Assembly (NCBI RefSeq): GCF_000400465.1
Contig: NW_008806279.1
Coordinates: 479,346-543,345 of the forward strand
Length of the DNA stretch: 64,000 nt
Source of the DNA: Wallemia ichthyophaga EXF-994
Taxonomy: Eukaryota; Basidiomycota; Wallemiomycetes; Wallemiales; Wallemiaceae
Reading direction: 5' to 3'
A program made the translations under genes and the position numbers. The notes below the pieces were generated by a model that was not told the DNA's origin, did no database searches, and worked only from the letters and a program-made list of their open reading frames with translations. Position 1 is the stretch's first letter; every line of letters starts with the position of its first letter. Positions 33,159 to 44,737 of the stretch are shown in pieces.

Positions 33159-36100
33159 ATGAACCCGCTCTTCTACCACCTTCTCCAGAAGGATTTAAAC
33201 AATTTCAGACTCAGCCTAGACAGCTCTACAAAGCAGCCGTCGTCGCTGAGCAAGTCAGCGCACTCTATTACGCCCGCCACCGAGCTGCGATCCGATGTGA
33301 ACCAGCGCGACGACAAAGGGAGGACGGCTCTCCACTTGATCGCATCCATGCGCGACGAGAACCAGCTCGATTTTGCTCGTCTCGCTCTCTCGCAGCCAAA
33401 CATCAACGTCAACCTCCAGGACGCGGAGTCTGGCTGGACAGCCCTGCATAGGGCCATGTATTGTGGGTCATGTGCTTCGACTGGCTCTGAGTGACCGCTG
33501 ACACGCTCTCCAGGCGCCTCTATCGCTTTCGCCAGGCTCCTCCTCGCGAGAGACGACGTCGATCTTTCTGTCAAGGACAGAGAAGGCTACACCGCTTTCG
33601 ACCTTTACAATCTCACTATCGACGGTGCGCTGCCCAATCCACACCACTCTTCCCGCTCCGAGCTGTTCACGTGGGGCACGAACCGCAACTACGTCCTCGG
33701 CAACGCCCACGGCGACGATCGGCAGTTTCCTGAGCGCATATCCATTAAGCGCGTCACGAATCACGAAAATCCCGTAGACAAGTTCAAGTATCTTAATGTC
33801 GACAGAGTGTTCATGTCCAAATTGCACACCGGCATCATCACAGACGAGCACACTAACAACGTCCGTTTCTGTGGATTCGGGAATGGAGGCAGGCTTGGCA
33901 GATCCGTTCATGCACAGTATGCATTCGAGCCACTGGCTTCCCCACTCGACGTGAAAGTGGTGGATATGGCTCTCGCCCAAGAACACACTCTCCTGCTCGA
34001 CGCTGACGGGCACGTATACTCTTTCGGTCTTAACAAGCACCAGCAGCTCGGTTACGCTGTTGACGCACCTACCTCACACCACGCCAAATTCACAAACTCG
34101 AGCGACCCATTCCAGATCACCCCGAAGCGAATCTTCGGGGCGCTGAAGAAGGAAGTGATGGAGGGTGTTGCCGCTGGGAAGACTGCTAGTGCGTGCTGGA
34201 AAAACGACACGTTATTTACTTGGGGAACGAATGAGGGTCATTTAGGTATGTCTCAGTGCGATTGCCACTAACACCCACCTAACACTCTCAAGGATATGAC
34301 AAATCTTCGACACCTATACAAAACACACCGCGCAAGGTGACATCCATAAAGCAAAATGTACTCGCTGTTGCTATATCGGATAGGAGCATGTGTGTGCTGA
34401 CGGATAGTGGGGATGTGACAGCGTTCTACAACAGCGCATACGCCAAACTCAGTTTTCCGCACTTCAAAAGCGATAGAATGGGGACGGGAGCAGCATCCGC
34501 AAGGATCAGACCCACAATCACCAAGGTGAAATGCTCATCTAACACATTCGGTGCGCTAAGTTCGCTCGGAGAGGTGTTTGTATTTGCATCTCCAAACGAG
34601 ACCACTAACACCATCAAGCCGCAGAAAGTTTGGAGTTTTCGCAACCAATTCACCGCAGTGAGAGATTTCGACGTCGGGTTGAATGGTACTATTGTCTTGT
34701 GTACACTATCTGGCAGTGTCTTTGTCAAGACTGCAAAGAATACTCTAGATACCATACCTCCAAGTTGGAAGGAGAGCAGCAAGACTAAGTCCTCAAAATT
34801 CTTTCGCGTGCCTTACCTCCACCGCGTCAGCGAAGTGCATGCCAGTGACTCAGGAGCATTTGCAGCATTGCGAAAACCCCCAGCGCACAAAGCTATCTAT
34901 GGTGGTAGAGATAGCTTGGGCGATGATATGAGGAGTGGCATGTATCTCGGTGGTGGAGTGGAAGATGAGGAGGTGAGTATAAGTGGTGACAAAAGATCTG
35001 AGGGTGTAGTGGACGACGACAACAGTCAGCATGAGGAAGATGATGATATTGATGTCAAGATTGCGGAATGCGATGTTTTCTTCCGCAGATACACCCGTAG
35101 GAGTGATAATAGTGACGCCCATTACTCCGATAGTCATGTTGGCGGGTTTGACGGAAGATTGAAGTGCAACAGTGGAGAGGTGATACCGTTCCACAAGAGC
35201 GTTTACGCATCGCGATCGCCTGTTCTGAAGGGGTTGCTTGAGGGGGACAGATTAGATGGGCTAGCGCTATCTGGCAGTACTTTGAAACTCCCCGACAGTC
35301 TATCACACCCTCTCACACTGCATATACTGAATAAGTATCTGTACACTGACTCACTGCTGTCGATTTGGGATCCCAGAGTAATCAAGCCGCTGCTCGGGTA
35401 CACTACGCACGACCAGGCTCTCAGAGTGAGGGATACTCTCGGCGCACTGTGCAAGCTGCTCCGGCTTGGTAGTCTTGAACCATTCTTGGAAACACTAGTG
35501 GTGAGGGACGTACCTAGGACACTCGGCATAGATTTGGGAGGACGTATACGGTCTGGCGTAGTGGACGGTGACGTAAGGCTCAACTTTATCGACAACAAGT
35601 ATGCCATTGTCGATGGTGTCGTCTTAAAGAGTCGTGTGGAGTTTTTCAAGGCAATGTTCGATAATCCCATCTGGACAGAGTCGCGTCGTCGCCGTGACCA
35701 GCAGGTTCACATCAATTTGACACACATGCGTCTGGAAATATTCGAGTACATTCTGCACTACGCATACGGATGCAGTGATGGGGAAGTTGTCGATGCAGCA
35801 TGTGCGGCGAGTGGGGATATGAACGACTACCTCAACACGCTGTTTGAGGTGGTAGAATATGCGAATGAGCTGATGATGGATAGATTGAAGGATGTAGTGT
35901 CAAGTGCGATACGACCGCTGATTACACTCAATAGTGCCGTCGGGTGTGTGGAGAAGGCACTCCACTATGAGTGCCACGCACTGGTCGACAGTATACTAGA
36001 GGATCTGGCGACGCAAGTGGGGATGGTGTTAGAGAAGGGCGTACTGGAGGAGATGAGTGGGGATGTAGTTCTGCTGCTCGAGAAACAAATACGCGGTCGA

Positions 36101-37538
36101 CAACACGCACACATGCCAACGAAGGAGGTGTACGCGGCACTAGTGGATGGCTTAGTGGAGAGTAACAAGGAGTGGCTGGCTGAGGAGGACATACCGCAGC
36201 CCATTCTTCAGACACACATGCGCTACTGGAACAACAGCAACACTAAGTCTCCCAAGGCGGGCCCACACCGAATGAGTGGAAGCGGCAACTTGATCATGTC
36301 ACCTAAAGCGCGGCAGAGTGTTTCTGGATTTGGATTTGAAACTGGATCACCGCCAGCGACACCGGATATTGCACCACTCAATCTCACATGCACCGCCAAC
36401 ATACCGCCGATGGACGACATATTCGACATGGACGAAGACCGAGGGGGAGGGGGAGATATTGGTGCTGGCAGTGGCAGTGGTAGTGGCGTGAGCACGCCAG
36501 CAGCTAACGCAGGAGGCAAGAATATGTCATCACCGTGGCAGCAGGCACACCAGGCACAGACGCCGAACAGTGCGGAAAGCAGCAAGGTTGCAGACTTACG
36601 TTCGATAATCCAAGCTGAAGCGGAGGCGAGTACGTCGATGACGGGAACGTCAGCTGCAACGACACCCACACCCGCCTTACCCAAGTTGTATGGACAGTCA
36701 CCAGGACTGAGTAGCAGTAAAATATCGCAAAAGGAGAAACGGAAGCTGGCGAGTGAGCGAGAGAAGCAGGAGAAGCAGGAGCGAGTGGCTGGTGGAGCTG
36801 CGAGCACGCTGTCGGGATTGTCAGGATCGCCAAGCAAACCACCGACACCGGCATGGAGAGTGCCTGAGCGGCGAACTTGGGCGTGGGGGAGTGAGGGTGT
36901 AGCAGGTGTAGCAGGAGCATCAGGAGCAATACAACAACCGTCAACAAGACCAGCACCATCAACAACACCATCGAAAGACCCATCCAATTCACCCAGCGCA
37001 CGGCGTAGCGAAAAGAGCAACGTGATAGTACCGAGTAGAGAAGGGAGAAAGGGGTGAGTTTGGAGTGGAGTGAGAGGACGTTACTAACAAGAGATTCAGA
37101 AGTAGTGCAAGTGGCAAGGCGTGGAGTCAGACACAGGCATTTGCAAGTCCACCGCTGAGTAGTATGAGTACACTACACACCCAACACAAACCCAACGCAG
37201 CAGATACACATTCACTGCCACTGCATTCCAACACGTTCGAAGCGATACAGAGCGAGCAGAGGGATTTGGCCTTGTTACACTCAGCACAGCATTCACGGCA
37301 AAAGAAAAGCATGGTGGAGATACAGAGAGAGGAGAGAGAGCGCGAGGAGGAGGAAGCGTTTCTGAGGTGGTGGGCGGAGGAGGAGCGCCGGACCAAGGAG
37401 GCGATGGAGGTGGGTGTGAGTGGAGGTGGTAGGGGTGGTCGCGGGCGTAGTGGGCGTGGCAGAGGACGTGGGTCCAATACCCAGAGTACTCAGAGTAGAC
37501 AGAGTAAAAACAGGAAACAGGAAACGGGAAAGAGGTAA
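33159..37538 (+). CDS. IBTK-like ankyrin / RCC1 / BTB protein
   Basis: Exons 33159-33462, 33514-34245, 34293-37053 and 37100-37538 give 1411 aa. Domain order: ankyrin repeats (about 35-135: DDKGRTALHLIASM, GWTALHRAMYCGASIAFARLLL), then RCC1 repeats (about 165-420: SELFTWGTNRNYVLGN, FCGFGNGGRLG, VYSFGLNKHQQLGY, LFTWGTNEGHLGYD), then BTB domains. One is near 640 (SGEVIPFHKSVYASRSPVLKGL) and another near 790. A long Ser/Pro/Gly-rich tail ends in FLRWWAEEERR and an RGG-like segment. This is the architecture of animal IBTK and fission yeast Btb3, cullin-3 substrate adaptors. It probably recruits substrates to a CUL3 ubiquitin ligase. Confidence 0.87.
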
Positions 37539-37648
37539 ATAGAGTAGATAATAGTTAATATCGTGTAGAGAATAGAAGGAATTGTATAAAATGATAAATG
37601 CTATTCACTCGTTGATTACATTCATCGAGGAGAGAAGACAAGTGAAAA

Positions 37649-38647
37649 ATGTGGACACGGGCGATTGGACAAGCTTTAAGGGGAGCAGTACACAGACACG
37701 CGGCAACACAGAGGCACGCGGTTAGAAGCTACCACAGGCCGATCCCAGCTGGAGAATTACCTGTGTATGATTTGGCGTTGGAAGTCTTAGCGGAGGATAA
37801 GAGGAGAGTTCAGGTGGAGCTAGCGGAGTTGCGAGCCGACGCAGAGAAGCACAGCCACAGCCATCACGCACCCCGTATTGCCCAATTGGAGGTACTCCAA
37901 GGTAGTAATGATCCAGAGGTGGTGCACAATTTCAAGCACGGCCTTGTCGATATGAGTAAGGCTTATTACCGCTACCTCTCCAGGAAGGACTTTGAGCAGC
38001 GCAGAAGGGATAAGCTGATGGAGAGGCTTAATCAGATGAAGGTTATTCCAGATGTGACAGCGCCATTCAGCGCATCAGTAGAGCTAGTCGTCGATTTCCC
38101 CGCGGACCAATTCGCAGAAGAAGGCTCAGAGAAGCGAGTACGTCCAGTGATCCCAGGCGCGTACGTAAGGGCTGGTTTGAGTAGACAGAGGCCAGAAATC
38201 TCGGTAAAGATATTCGACGCCGAAGAAGCGCTTTACAGTGTTATCATTGTCGATCCAGATGTCCCAGACGCGTCTAGCCACTCGTACAAGCCATATCTCC
38301 ATTATTTGGGCAGAAATTTGAAACTGAGCGCTACAACGACGCAGGTGGAGCTGAATGAGATGTTAGATAGTGGTGTGCTCCCATATACGCCTCCACACCC
38401 AGCCAAAGGGAGTGGATATCATAGGTATACCGTGCTATTGGTGAGGCAAACCACCCAACACACTGGAGATGTGGCTAGAGATGGATTCAGTGTTAGAGAA
38501 TTCATCCAGCAGACGCAAGGTGTTGCTGTTGCTGCGCATATGTGGCGTGCAGTACACGACAGCGATAGCAGCGAGGTGTTTAAGCAGCTCAACATTCCAG
38601 AGCCTGTGTACGGCTATCCAAAGAAGGACTCAAAGTATTTGGAGTAA
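37649..38647 (+). CDS. MRPL35: Mitochondrial large ribosomal subunit protein mL38 (PEBP fold)
   Basis: A single exon encodes 332 aa. The basic, hydroxylated N-terminus (WTRAIGQALRGAVHRHAAT) fits a mitochondrial presequence. A helical segment with FEQRRRDKLMERL precedes a PEBP-like domain (about 120-320) with the diagnostic YSVIIVDPDVPD, LHYLGRNL and YTPPHPAKGSGYHRYTVLLVRQ. In mitochondrial ribosomes, mL38/Mrpl35 sits at the central protuberance. No sign of a phospholipid-scavenging role is visible beyond the shared fold. Confidence 0.88.
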   Translation: MWTRAIGQALRGAVHRHAATQRHAVRSYHRPIPAGELPVYDLALEVLAEDKRRVQVELAELRADAEKHSHSHHAPRIAQLEVLQGSNDPEVVHNFKHGLVDMSKAYYRYLSRKDFEQRRRDKLMERLNQMKVIPDVTAPFSASVELVVDFPADQFAEEGSEKRVRPVIPGAYVRAGLSRQRPEISVKIFDAEEALYSVIIVDPDVPDASSHSYKPYLHYLGRNLKLSATTTQVELNEMLDSGVLPYTPPHPAKGSGYHRYTVLLVRQTTQHTGDVARDGFSVREFIQQTQGVAVAAHMWRAVHDSDSSEVFKQLNIPEPVYGYPKKDSKYLE

Positions 38648-38771
38648 AGGAGTGTAGATGGATGAATGGATTTATGGTGTTGCGTCTGTCGGCCTCTGTG
38701 CCTGTGCTCTGCCGGTGTTTGTGCCTGTGTCTCTCTGCGCCTGACCACCACCACCAAAGACAGCGAAATCG

Positions 38772-39524
38772 ATGGAATTAATTGAGAATTACCTGGATGA
38801 CTACAACAGTATTATGGAAACGCTTAATCACAAGCTCGACGAGTCTAAATCGCAATTTGGCAGTGAGTGGCAGTGGCAGTGGCAGTGCGCCACCTAACAC
38901 GCACCAGGCGAGCGCAGGACGACGCTCAACTATGTAAAATCGGAGCTGGGCGAGTGTGAGGATATACTCAGCCAGATTGGACTCGAGATGGCTACACCAC
39001 AGCTCAAGCAGCGTTACGCCGAGAAACATGGCGCGAACAGCGAGCTACTGCGTGCTATGAGAGGGGAAGTGGCCGAGCTGATAAAGACGTCAGATAGGCA
39101 TGAGTTGTTCGGTGGGAACAGCAACTCAGATAGCCCGTATGACGTACACGCCGACGCGCACGACGAACGCGGTCATCTGCTGCAAGGAGTAGACCGCGTA
39201 GAGGACGGCAACCGTCGCCTCGAAAACAGCCACCGCATCGCTCTCGATACTGAGGATGTGGGTGCCGATATCCTCCGCAATCTGCGCACGCAGCGTGAGC
39301 AAATAGAGAACACGCACAATACCCTAGGCGAGGCGGATACAGGTGGGTGGTAGCGTACAGGTGGGCTTTATGCTGACGTGATAACGTGCACAGGCATCGA
39401 CAGGTCGCTCAAAACGCTCAAGAACATGTGGAGACATTCTATCAAGCAGAAGGCGATGACATGGGCTATAATTGCCGTGTTAGTGCTGCTCATCGTGATT
39501 GTATTGTGGAGTAAATTTATGTGA
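38772..39524 (+). CDS. VTI1: VTI1-type Qb-SNARE
   Basis: Exons 38772-38862, 38908-39342 and 39394-39524 give 218 aa. The N-terminal three-helix domain is followed by a SNARE motif (about 125-190) with RVEDGNRRLENSHRIALDTE, LRNLRTQREQIENT and SLKTLKNM. A C-terminal membrane anchor (AIIAVLVLLIVIVLW) is followed by three residues. The layout and the RLE.S.RIA..TE..G core match Vti1, which acts in Golgi-to-endosome/vacuole fusion and in the AP-3 route whose delta subunit is encoded earlier in the window. The stop codon is only 52 bp before the MPP alpha start. Confidence 0.88.
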
Positions 39525-39576
39525 ACTTTGTACTCTTCTCGTCCTTGTTCTTCCTTGTTCTTGTGCCTACACCACC

Positions 39577-40965
39577 ATGTTTGCAAGCCTGCTGCGAAGA
39601 TCAGCAGCGAACAGCGCACAGATAACGACGCTGCCTAACAAGATACGCGTTGCATCCGACGCCACTCCGGGGCATTTCAATTCACTCGGCGTGTACATGC
39701 ACGCAGGCTCACGGTTTGAGGGGGCACCCAACACGGGCATGTCGCATATAGTGGATAAGCTAGCCTTCAATGCTACGCAGACGCGCGACGCTGAGGCCGT
39801 ATCCGACGAGATCACAGCGCTCGGTGGTCAATTCGTAGCTAGCAGCAGCCGCGAGACGCTCATGTACCAAGCGGCGGTATTCCGCGGCGATACGCGTGCA
39901 GCGGTGGATATCCTCAGCGACACCATCCTCCACCCGGCCATCACGCCCGAGGTGCTCGACTATCAGCTCCAGAGCGCACATTGGGAGGTGAAGGAGATCG
40001 AGAGCAAGCCTGATCTGATCCTCCCGGAGCTGCTGCACAACGTGGCGTACAACTACAACACACTCGGCAATCCCCTCCTCTGTCCGGAAGAAGGACTAGA
40101 AGGCATCACTACCGATGGCGTGCAGCGCTATTTGAAAGAGTGGTTCAAACCCGAGCGCATGGTCGTCGCTGGGTGCGGAATGGACCATGACGAGCTGGTG
40201 CAGCTGACGCAGGAGTATTTCGGCGGTATGGCGAGCTCGAAAGGTCCGGAGAAAGACAGCTACACGCATGACAGCGCCACGTACACTGGCGGTGATCTCT
40301 ACCTGGAAGACGCCTCACAAGAGCTAACGCACGTGTACATAGCCTTTGAAGGTGTGGGCATCAATGATGACGACGTGTACGCGACGGCCATCCTGCAAAT
40401 GATACTAGGCGGAGGAGGCTCTTTCTCGGCCGGTGGTCCAGGTAAGGGGATGTACAGTCGGTGTTACACGCACGTCCTCAACTACCACCACGCGGTGGAT
40501 TTCTGCGCATCCTTCCACCACTGCTACTCGGACAGTGGACTGTTTGGGGTGAGTGCAAGTGTGCTCCCTGCGTACAACCACAAGATTGTCGATATACTCT
40601 GCCGTGAACTTTACCTCCTCACTATGCCGTCCTTCCTTGGCGGTATTAACCAGGTGGAGCTTGCGCGCGCGCGCAATCAGCTTAAGAGCAGCCTGATTAT
40701 GGCACTCGAGTCGCGGATGGTCCAGGTGGAGGATCTCGGTAGACAGGTGCAGGTGAATGGGAAGCGCATCGGTGTGGATGAAATGTGCGCGAGGATCGAT
40801 GAGGTGGATCTCGACACTATTCGCAGGGTCGCGCTGCGCATCCTAAAGCCGGAGAAAGGCTCGTTGAATAACGGTATGGGGTCAGGTAAACCGACCGTCG
40901 TGGCGCAGGGCAGGCTACGCGGGTTGAAGGATGTCAGAGCTTCGCTGGCTAGCTATGGCATGTGA
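39577..40965 (+). CDS. MAS2: Mitochondrial processing peptidase alpha subunit
   Basis: A single exon encodes 462 aa with start MFASLLRRSAAN, a basic presequence, in good context (CACCATG). The M16 peptidase fold covers the rest. The zinc motif region reads HIVDKLAF rather than HxxEH, as expected for the non-catalytic alpha subunit. The glycine-rich substrate-binding loop is clear at about 285-300 (LGGGGSFSAGGPGKGMYSR). MPP removes presequences of imported matrix proteins as an alpha-beta heterodimer. The extended upstream open frame is not used because it lies in the VTI1 3' end. Confidence 0.93.
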   Translation: MFASLLRRSAANSAQITTLPNKIRVASDATPGHFNSLGVYMHAGSRFEGAPNTGMSHIVDKLAFNATQTRDAEAVSDEITALGGQFVASSSRETLMYQAAVFRGDTRAAVDILSDTILHPAITPEVLDYQLQSAHWEVKEIESKPDLILPELLHNVAYNYNTLGNPLLCPEEGLEGITTDGVQRYLKEWFKPERMVVAGCGMDHDELVQLTQEYFGGMASSKGPEKDSYTHDSATYTGGDLYLEDASQELTHVYIAFEGVGINDDDVYATAILQMILGGGGSFSAGGPGKGMYSRCYTHVLNYHHAVDFCASFHHCYSDSGLFGVSASVLPAYNHKIVDILCRELYLLTMPSFLGGINQVELARARNQLKSSLIMALESRMVQVEDLGRQVQVNGKRIGVDEMCARIDEVDLDTIRRVALRILKPEKGSLNNGMGSGKPTVVAQGRLRGLKDVRASLASYGM

Positions 40966-40970
40966 TATGT

Positions 40971-41048
40971 ATTGTAAGATAGAGATAGATATAAGATATA
41001 GATATAAGATATAGAGACTGAGATATGTAGAGATATAGAAATATAGAT
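40971..41048. repeat. AT-rich GATATA-type microsatellite
   Basis: Imperfect repeats of AGATATAGATATA fill the space between the convergent MAS2 and amine oxidase genes. Confidence 0.8.
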
Positions 41049-41065
41049 ACAACTCACTCACTCAT

Positions 41066-42418
41066 TCACTCACTCGCCCGGCGAGAGAGGTACTCAGATA
41101 CCCTATGTGCCTCTCTGAACCCGCTCATCACAGCGCCATTAACAGAGCCGTGGTTGTGAATCTCAGTGTGCTCACCGGCGAAACCGAGTCTGCCGTCAGT
41201 GGAAGGAGCCTGGAGGGCGTGGAGTTGTTGAGGGGTGGTGTAAGTTGTAGTGGCGCCATTCGAGGTGCTGTCCTTCTTCCAGGTAGTGAGGTGTGCGGCA
41301 AGAGGGGTGCTCGCGGCGTGCGCTACTCCAGCCACCCTAGGTAAACGCTCAGCAAGCACCTCTGCACCCGCGCGCTGCACGTCTTGCTTGGAGTACATGG
41401 CTAGTGCGCGTATTGCGCCTGGAGGGAGATAGATGAGGAGGGAGGGGTGGGAGAATGTCTGCACGTTAAGGACGTGGCTCAGGAGGATTTCTTTGGGAGT
41501 GTGCTGGGAGTCTGTGGTGGGGAGGAGGGTGAATGATGGGTTGGCATCACCACTCCACCACCTTTCGCTATAAGTAAAGATGAGTTTCTCGAGTAAACCA
41601 GTTTTCGTTTCGGTGATAGCCTCTTGTTTTTGTTGAGGGAGGGGTGGCTGGAACTGGATAGATGGGAGAGTGGCGAGTGGGGCAGTGCACACTACTACCT
41701 TTGACTCAAGCTGGCCACGCTGGGTGGACACAATGCACTTGACGGGATCCTTTGTTGAGACTGAGACACAGGTGTGTTCGTGCAGGACAGATACTTTGCC
41801 GGTGCGCACGGCATCATCCCAGACGGCATTGAGGAGAGTGGCATACCCGCCTTTGACAACCGCGTCAGAACCCTGGAGCGGTTTCTCCCAGTGGAACCTG
41901 CGAGCGTCGTGAAAATTTTCAATAGGGATGCCAAGAGGAGCGTCTAAGGAGTGGATGAGTTGGGAAGCGAGGTGGAGGAGGTGCTGATCGCTGAGAGAGG
42001 AGGAGAGAGAGGAACGGAGGAGGTGGAGAAGGGGAGTGTCGGCGCAGGAATCTTGAGCGACGTTGATTGCGAGAGAAAGGGCAGCTTGAATGGAGCGCTG
42101 GGCGGCGGGGTCGAGTGGACCGTTGCTGTCGATGATCAAGTCGTTGGTGGGTGGCGGGTGCTCGATGTCGACGCCCAAGTCCATTGCCAGAGAGTGGAGT
42201 GGGTGTGTGTGCGAGTAGCCGTGTATAAACGAGCAGCCAGCGTCAATAGCGTGGTTGTTGAGCGCAAGCGTGTTCATTCTCCCGCCCAGCCTCTCTGAAG
42301 CCTCCAAGACGATTACCGAGTAACCAGACTTGGCCAGCGTGTGGGTGAGAATGGCAGAAGAGAATCCAGCGCCAATCACAATAGCATCGGGGATAATTGA
42401 ATCAGATTTATGTGGCAT
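41066..42418 (-). CDS. FMS1: Flavin-containing amine oxidase (polyamine oxidase-like)
   Basis: A single exon encodes 450 aa. The dinucleotide-binding motif near the N-terminus reads IVIGAGFSSAILTHTLAKSG then VIVLEASERLGGRMNT, typical of the monoamine/polyamine oxidase superfamily. A substrate-domain middle contains FHWEKPLQGSDAVVKGGYA. The C-terminal FAD-binding block reads GRLGFAGEHTEIHNHGSVNGAV. Fungal members such as Fms1 oxidise spermine to make spermidine and the beta-alanine precursor of pantothenate. Substrate specificity cannot be settled from sequence alone. An in-frame upstream extension exists but overlaps the divergent calnexin start, so the ATG at 42418 is preferred. Confidence 0.85.
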   Translation of the reverse strand: MPHKSDSIIPDAIVIGAGFSSAILTHTLAKSGYSVIVLEASERLGGRMNTLALNNHAIDAGCSFIHGYSHTHPLHSLAMDLGVDIEHPPPTNDLIIDSNGPLDPAAQRSIQAALSLAINVAQDSCADTPLLHLLRSSLSSSLSDQHLLHLASQLIHSLDAPLGIPIENFHDARRFHWEKPLQGSDAVVKGGYATLLNAVWDDAVRTGKVSVLHEHTCVSVSTKDPVKCIVSTQRGQLESKVVVCTAPLATLPSIQFQPPLPQQKQEAITETKTGLLEKLIFTYSERWWSGDANPSFTLLPTTDSQHTPKEILLSHVLNVQTFSHPSLLIYLPPGAIRALAMYSKQDVQRAGAEVLAERLPRVAGVAHAASTPLAAHLTTWKKDSTSNGATTTYTTPQQLHALQAPSTDGRLGFAGEHTEIHNHGSVNGAVMSGFREAHRVSEYLSRRASE

Positions 42419-42449
42419 GATGGTCACCTTCAACCAACACGTAACGACT
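42419..42449. promoter_or_regulatory. 31-bp divergent spacer amine oxidase / calnexin
   Basis: Thirty-one bases lie between the two start codons. This is the third near-zero head-to-head spacer in the window. Confidence 0.55.
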
Positions 42450-44061
42450 ATGAAATCATTTTTAATTTTAATAGCAGCAGCAACAGCAACACTAACAAAA
42501 GGTTTTAAATTCACAGAAGAATTCAATTCGCTGGACAACTGGGTTCAGCCTCAGCATTCCAAGTTCGTTGTAGACGTGGCTTCTGTTTATCCTGGCATCG
42601 ACAAGGACACTGGGCTAGTTGCCGCAGACAAAGCTACTCACTATTCCATCCACTCCCCACTCAGCCCCGCCATCCACCCAACCCACCAAAACACCCCCTT
42701 CCTCCTCCAATACCAAGTCAAATTGCAGGATGGCCTTGATTGCGGCGGTGCTTACATTAAATTGTTTAGTGAAAATATTCACTCCCATATCACCCCAGAC
42801 ACCCCCTATTCCATCATGTTTGGTCCGGACAAGTGTGGTTTCACTAATAAGGTTCATTTTATATTCACCCACTTGAACCCAATTACCGGCGAGTACACGC
42901 AACACCACCTCACCCAGCCACCCCCTATCAAACAAAGCAAGACATCCTCACTATACACGCTCTCCATCCACCCAGACAACTCGTTCCACATCTTCATCAA
43001 CGGCGACAAGGCCAGGTCCGGCAGCCTCCTCACCGACTTTGATCCCCCAGTCAACCCTCCCCATCTCATCCACGACCCACACGACTCAAAGCCTGGCAAT
43101 TGGGTTGAGCACGCTGTCATCCCGGACCCATCGGCCACAAAGCCAGACGACTGGGACGAATCGCAGCCACCGTACATCCCAGACCCACACTCCCCCAAGC
43201 CTGAAAATTGGCGCCAAGACTTACCCACTTTCATTCCTGACCCCGCCATCACCCAGCCACAAGACTGGAATGAGGAGGAAGATGGTGAGTTTGTACCCCC
43301 GCTCATCCCCAACCCGGATTGTGAAAATCTGTCTGGATGCGGCACCTACACCCCCCCAAATATCCCCAACCCACTCTACAAAGGGCCTTGGACACCCCCC
43401 AGCATCGTCAACCCCGACTACAAAGGTCCTTGGTCTCCACGCAAGATCGAGAACCCAGACTACTTCCTCGACAATCACCCACACGCTCTCCCTCCCGTCT
43501 ACGCAGTTGGGTTTGAAATTTGGTCCATGTCCGCCGGAATTCTCTTCGACAACATTTTCATAGGCGATGACGAACGCGAGTTGGCGGAATTCACGAAAGC
43601 TACCTACGCCATCACGAAACCTATCGAGGAGGCTAGAGAGAGGGAGGCGCTTGAAGCTACGATCGATGATGATGTCAAGGTGCGCAGAGGCCTCATCTCC
43701 ATTGCTAGAAGTCACCTCGTCGATTTTGTGGACAGATTCAACACTCACCCACTCGACGCACTCAGGGAAAGATGGGATGTGGCTAGTGTGCTGGCTGCGT
43801 GTGTGGCTGTTGTCCTCACTCTTCTTACTGGTTTGCTCGGTGTGCTTGGTGGTGCCTCTAGCACTGCTCCCAAAGCTGTCAGTTGTGTCTTGTTATTCCT
43901 CGCTCCATCTAACTCCTCTCCAGCCAGTAAAGCCAACGCAAGTGAAGATGGCCAACAAACTGGACAAGAAGGCTGAAAAGGCTGACAAGGCTGACACTCC
44001 CACTACCACAAAAGCCACCGCGAACGACGCCCATGACGCCAACCTCACAAAGAGAAGGTAA
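42450..44061 (+). CDS. CNE1: Calnexin
   Basis: Exons 42450-43877 and 43924-44061 give 521 aa. A signal peptide (LILIAAATATLTKG) opens the protein. The lectin domain contains GGAYIKLF, YSIMFGPDKCG and KVHFIF. The P-domain has alternating type 1 (IPDPSATKPDDWDE, IPDPHSPKPENWRQ) and type 2 (IPNPLYKGPWTPP, IVNPDYKGPWSPR) repeats. A transmembrane segment lies at about 450-470 (VLAACVAVVLTLLTGLLGVL). A short Lys-rich cytosolic tail ends in KRR, fitting ER retrieval. Calnexin chaperones monoglucosylated glycoproteins in the ER. The intron lies just after the membrane span. Confidence 0.93.
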
Positions 44062-44102
44062 ACAAAAATAGCAAATTACAAACAAGCAGCCTTTATTGTT
44101 AT

Positions 44103-44737
44103 TGCTATTGCTGTTGCTGTAGCTATTCATCTAAATATACATGCTAATTTCACGCTACATGCCACGCTTACACTGTCTCATCCCACAAACACCCACCACA
44201 CCCACACAAAAGAAGACCATCTCGAGGAAAGAGGACCGCGAATCACTGCGCATCGACCGATAACTGCCGCACCTCCCACGCAGGCCGAATGCCACCAAGG
44301 CTGAAAGAAACCACTCTTCCAATGGCAAGGGGTTGTGGATGAGCTGGGCATCGCCAAGCGCGACCAAGAAGGGTTCATAGATGCGCACAGGATATTCTAC
44401 CATTACGTGCGCGTGAGTGCGAGTGGATATGTGGTGACTGTGGGCTGTTTGTTAATCACTGACAAATGCAAATGCACCAAGAAAAAGTGAAAGATGCGCG
44501 TGTGTGTCTTGCAGTGAAGCTCCAATGCTCCGATGCCCCCTCACACCTGCTTACAGGGATACAACGCTTACCCAGGCAGCCACTCCTTCGAAGAGCAAGT
44601 GCCGTCCGATATCGACACCACCTTTATCCAACCTGTCAAGGTGCGCGTAGATTCCTTGAATCTCCCTACGCTCACATCCCATCCCACTCACCAGCTCACC
44701 GACGCTAATGCCCTCCCAAGACGTCTTGTTCGTTAAC
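44103..44737. other. Unresolved coding patch between calnexin and the repeat precursor
   Basis: Two plus-strand segments have coding-like codon use: 44302-44403 (FQWQGVVDELGIAKRDQEGF then IDAHRIFYHY) and 44560-44733 (GYNAYPGSHSFEEQVPSDID then TTFIQPVK). A splice from about 44410 to an AG before 44562 would join them in phase. The minus strand is also open over both segments with acceptable codons, for example MVEYPVRIYEPFLVALGDAQ. I do not recognise either product and cannot choose a strand or a start. Confidence 0.3.

Noticed and set aside
39499-39576. Upstream extension of the MPP alpha reading frame
   Set aside because: It overlaps the last exon of VTI1. The ATG at 39577 has better context and begins a typical presequence.
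40971-41048. AT-rich repeat considered as centromere or origin
   Set aside because: It is only ~80 bp and sits between convergent genes, which is normal for a microsatellite.
42330-42449. Upstream extension of the calnexin reading frame
   Set aside because: It runs into the amine oxidase coding start, while the ATG at 42450 begins a clear signal peptide.
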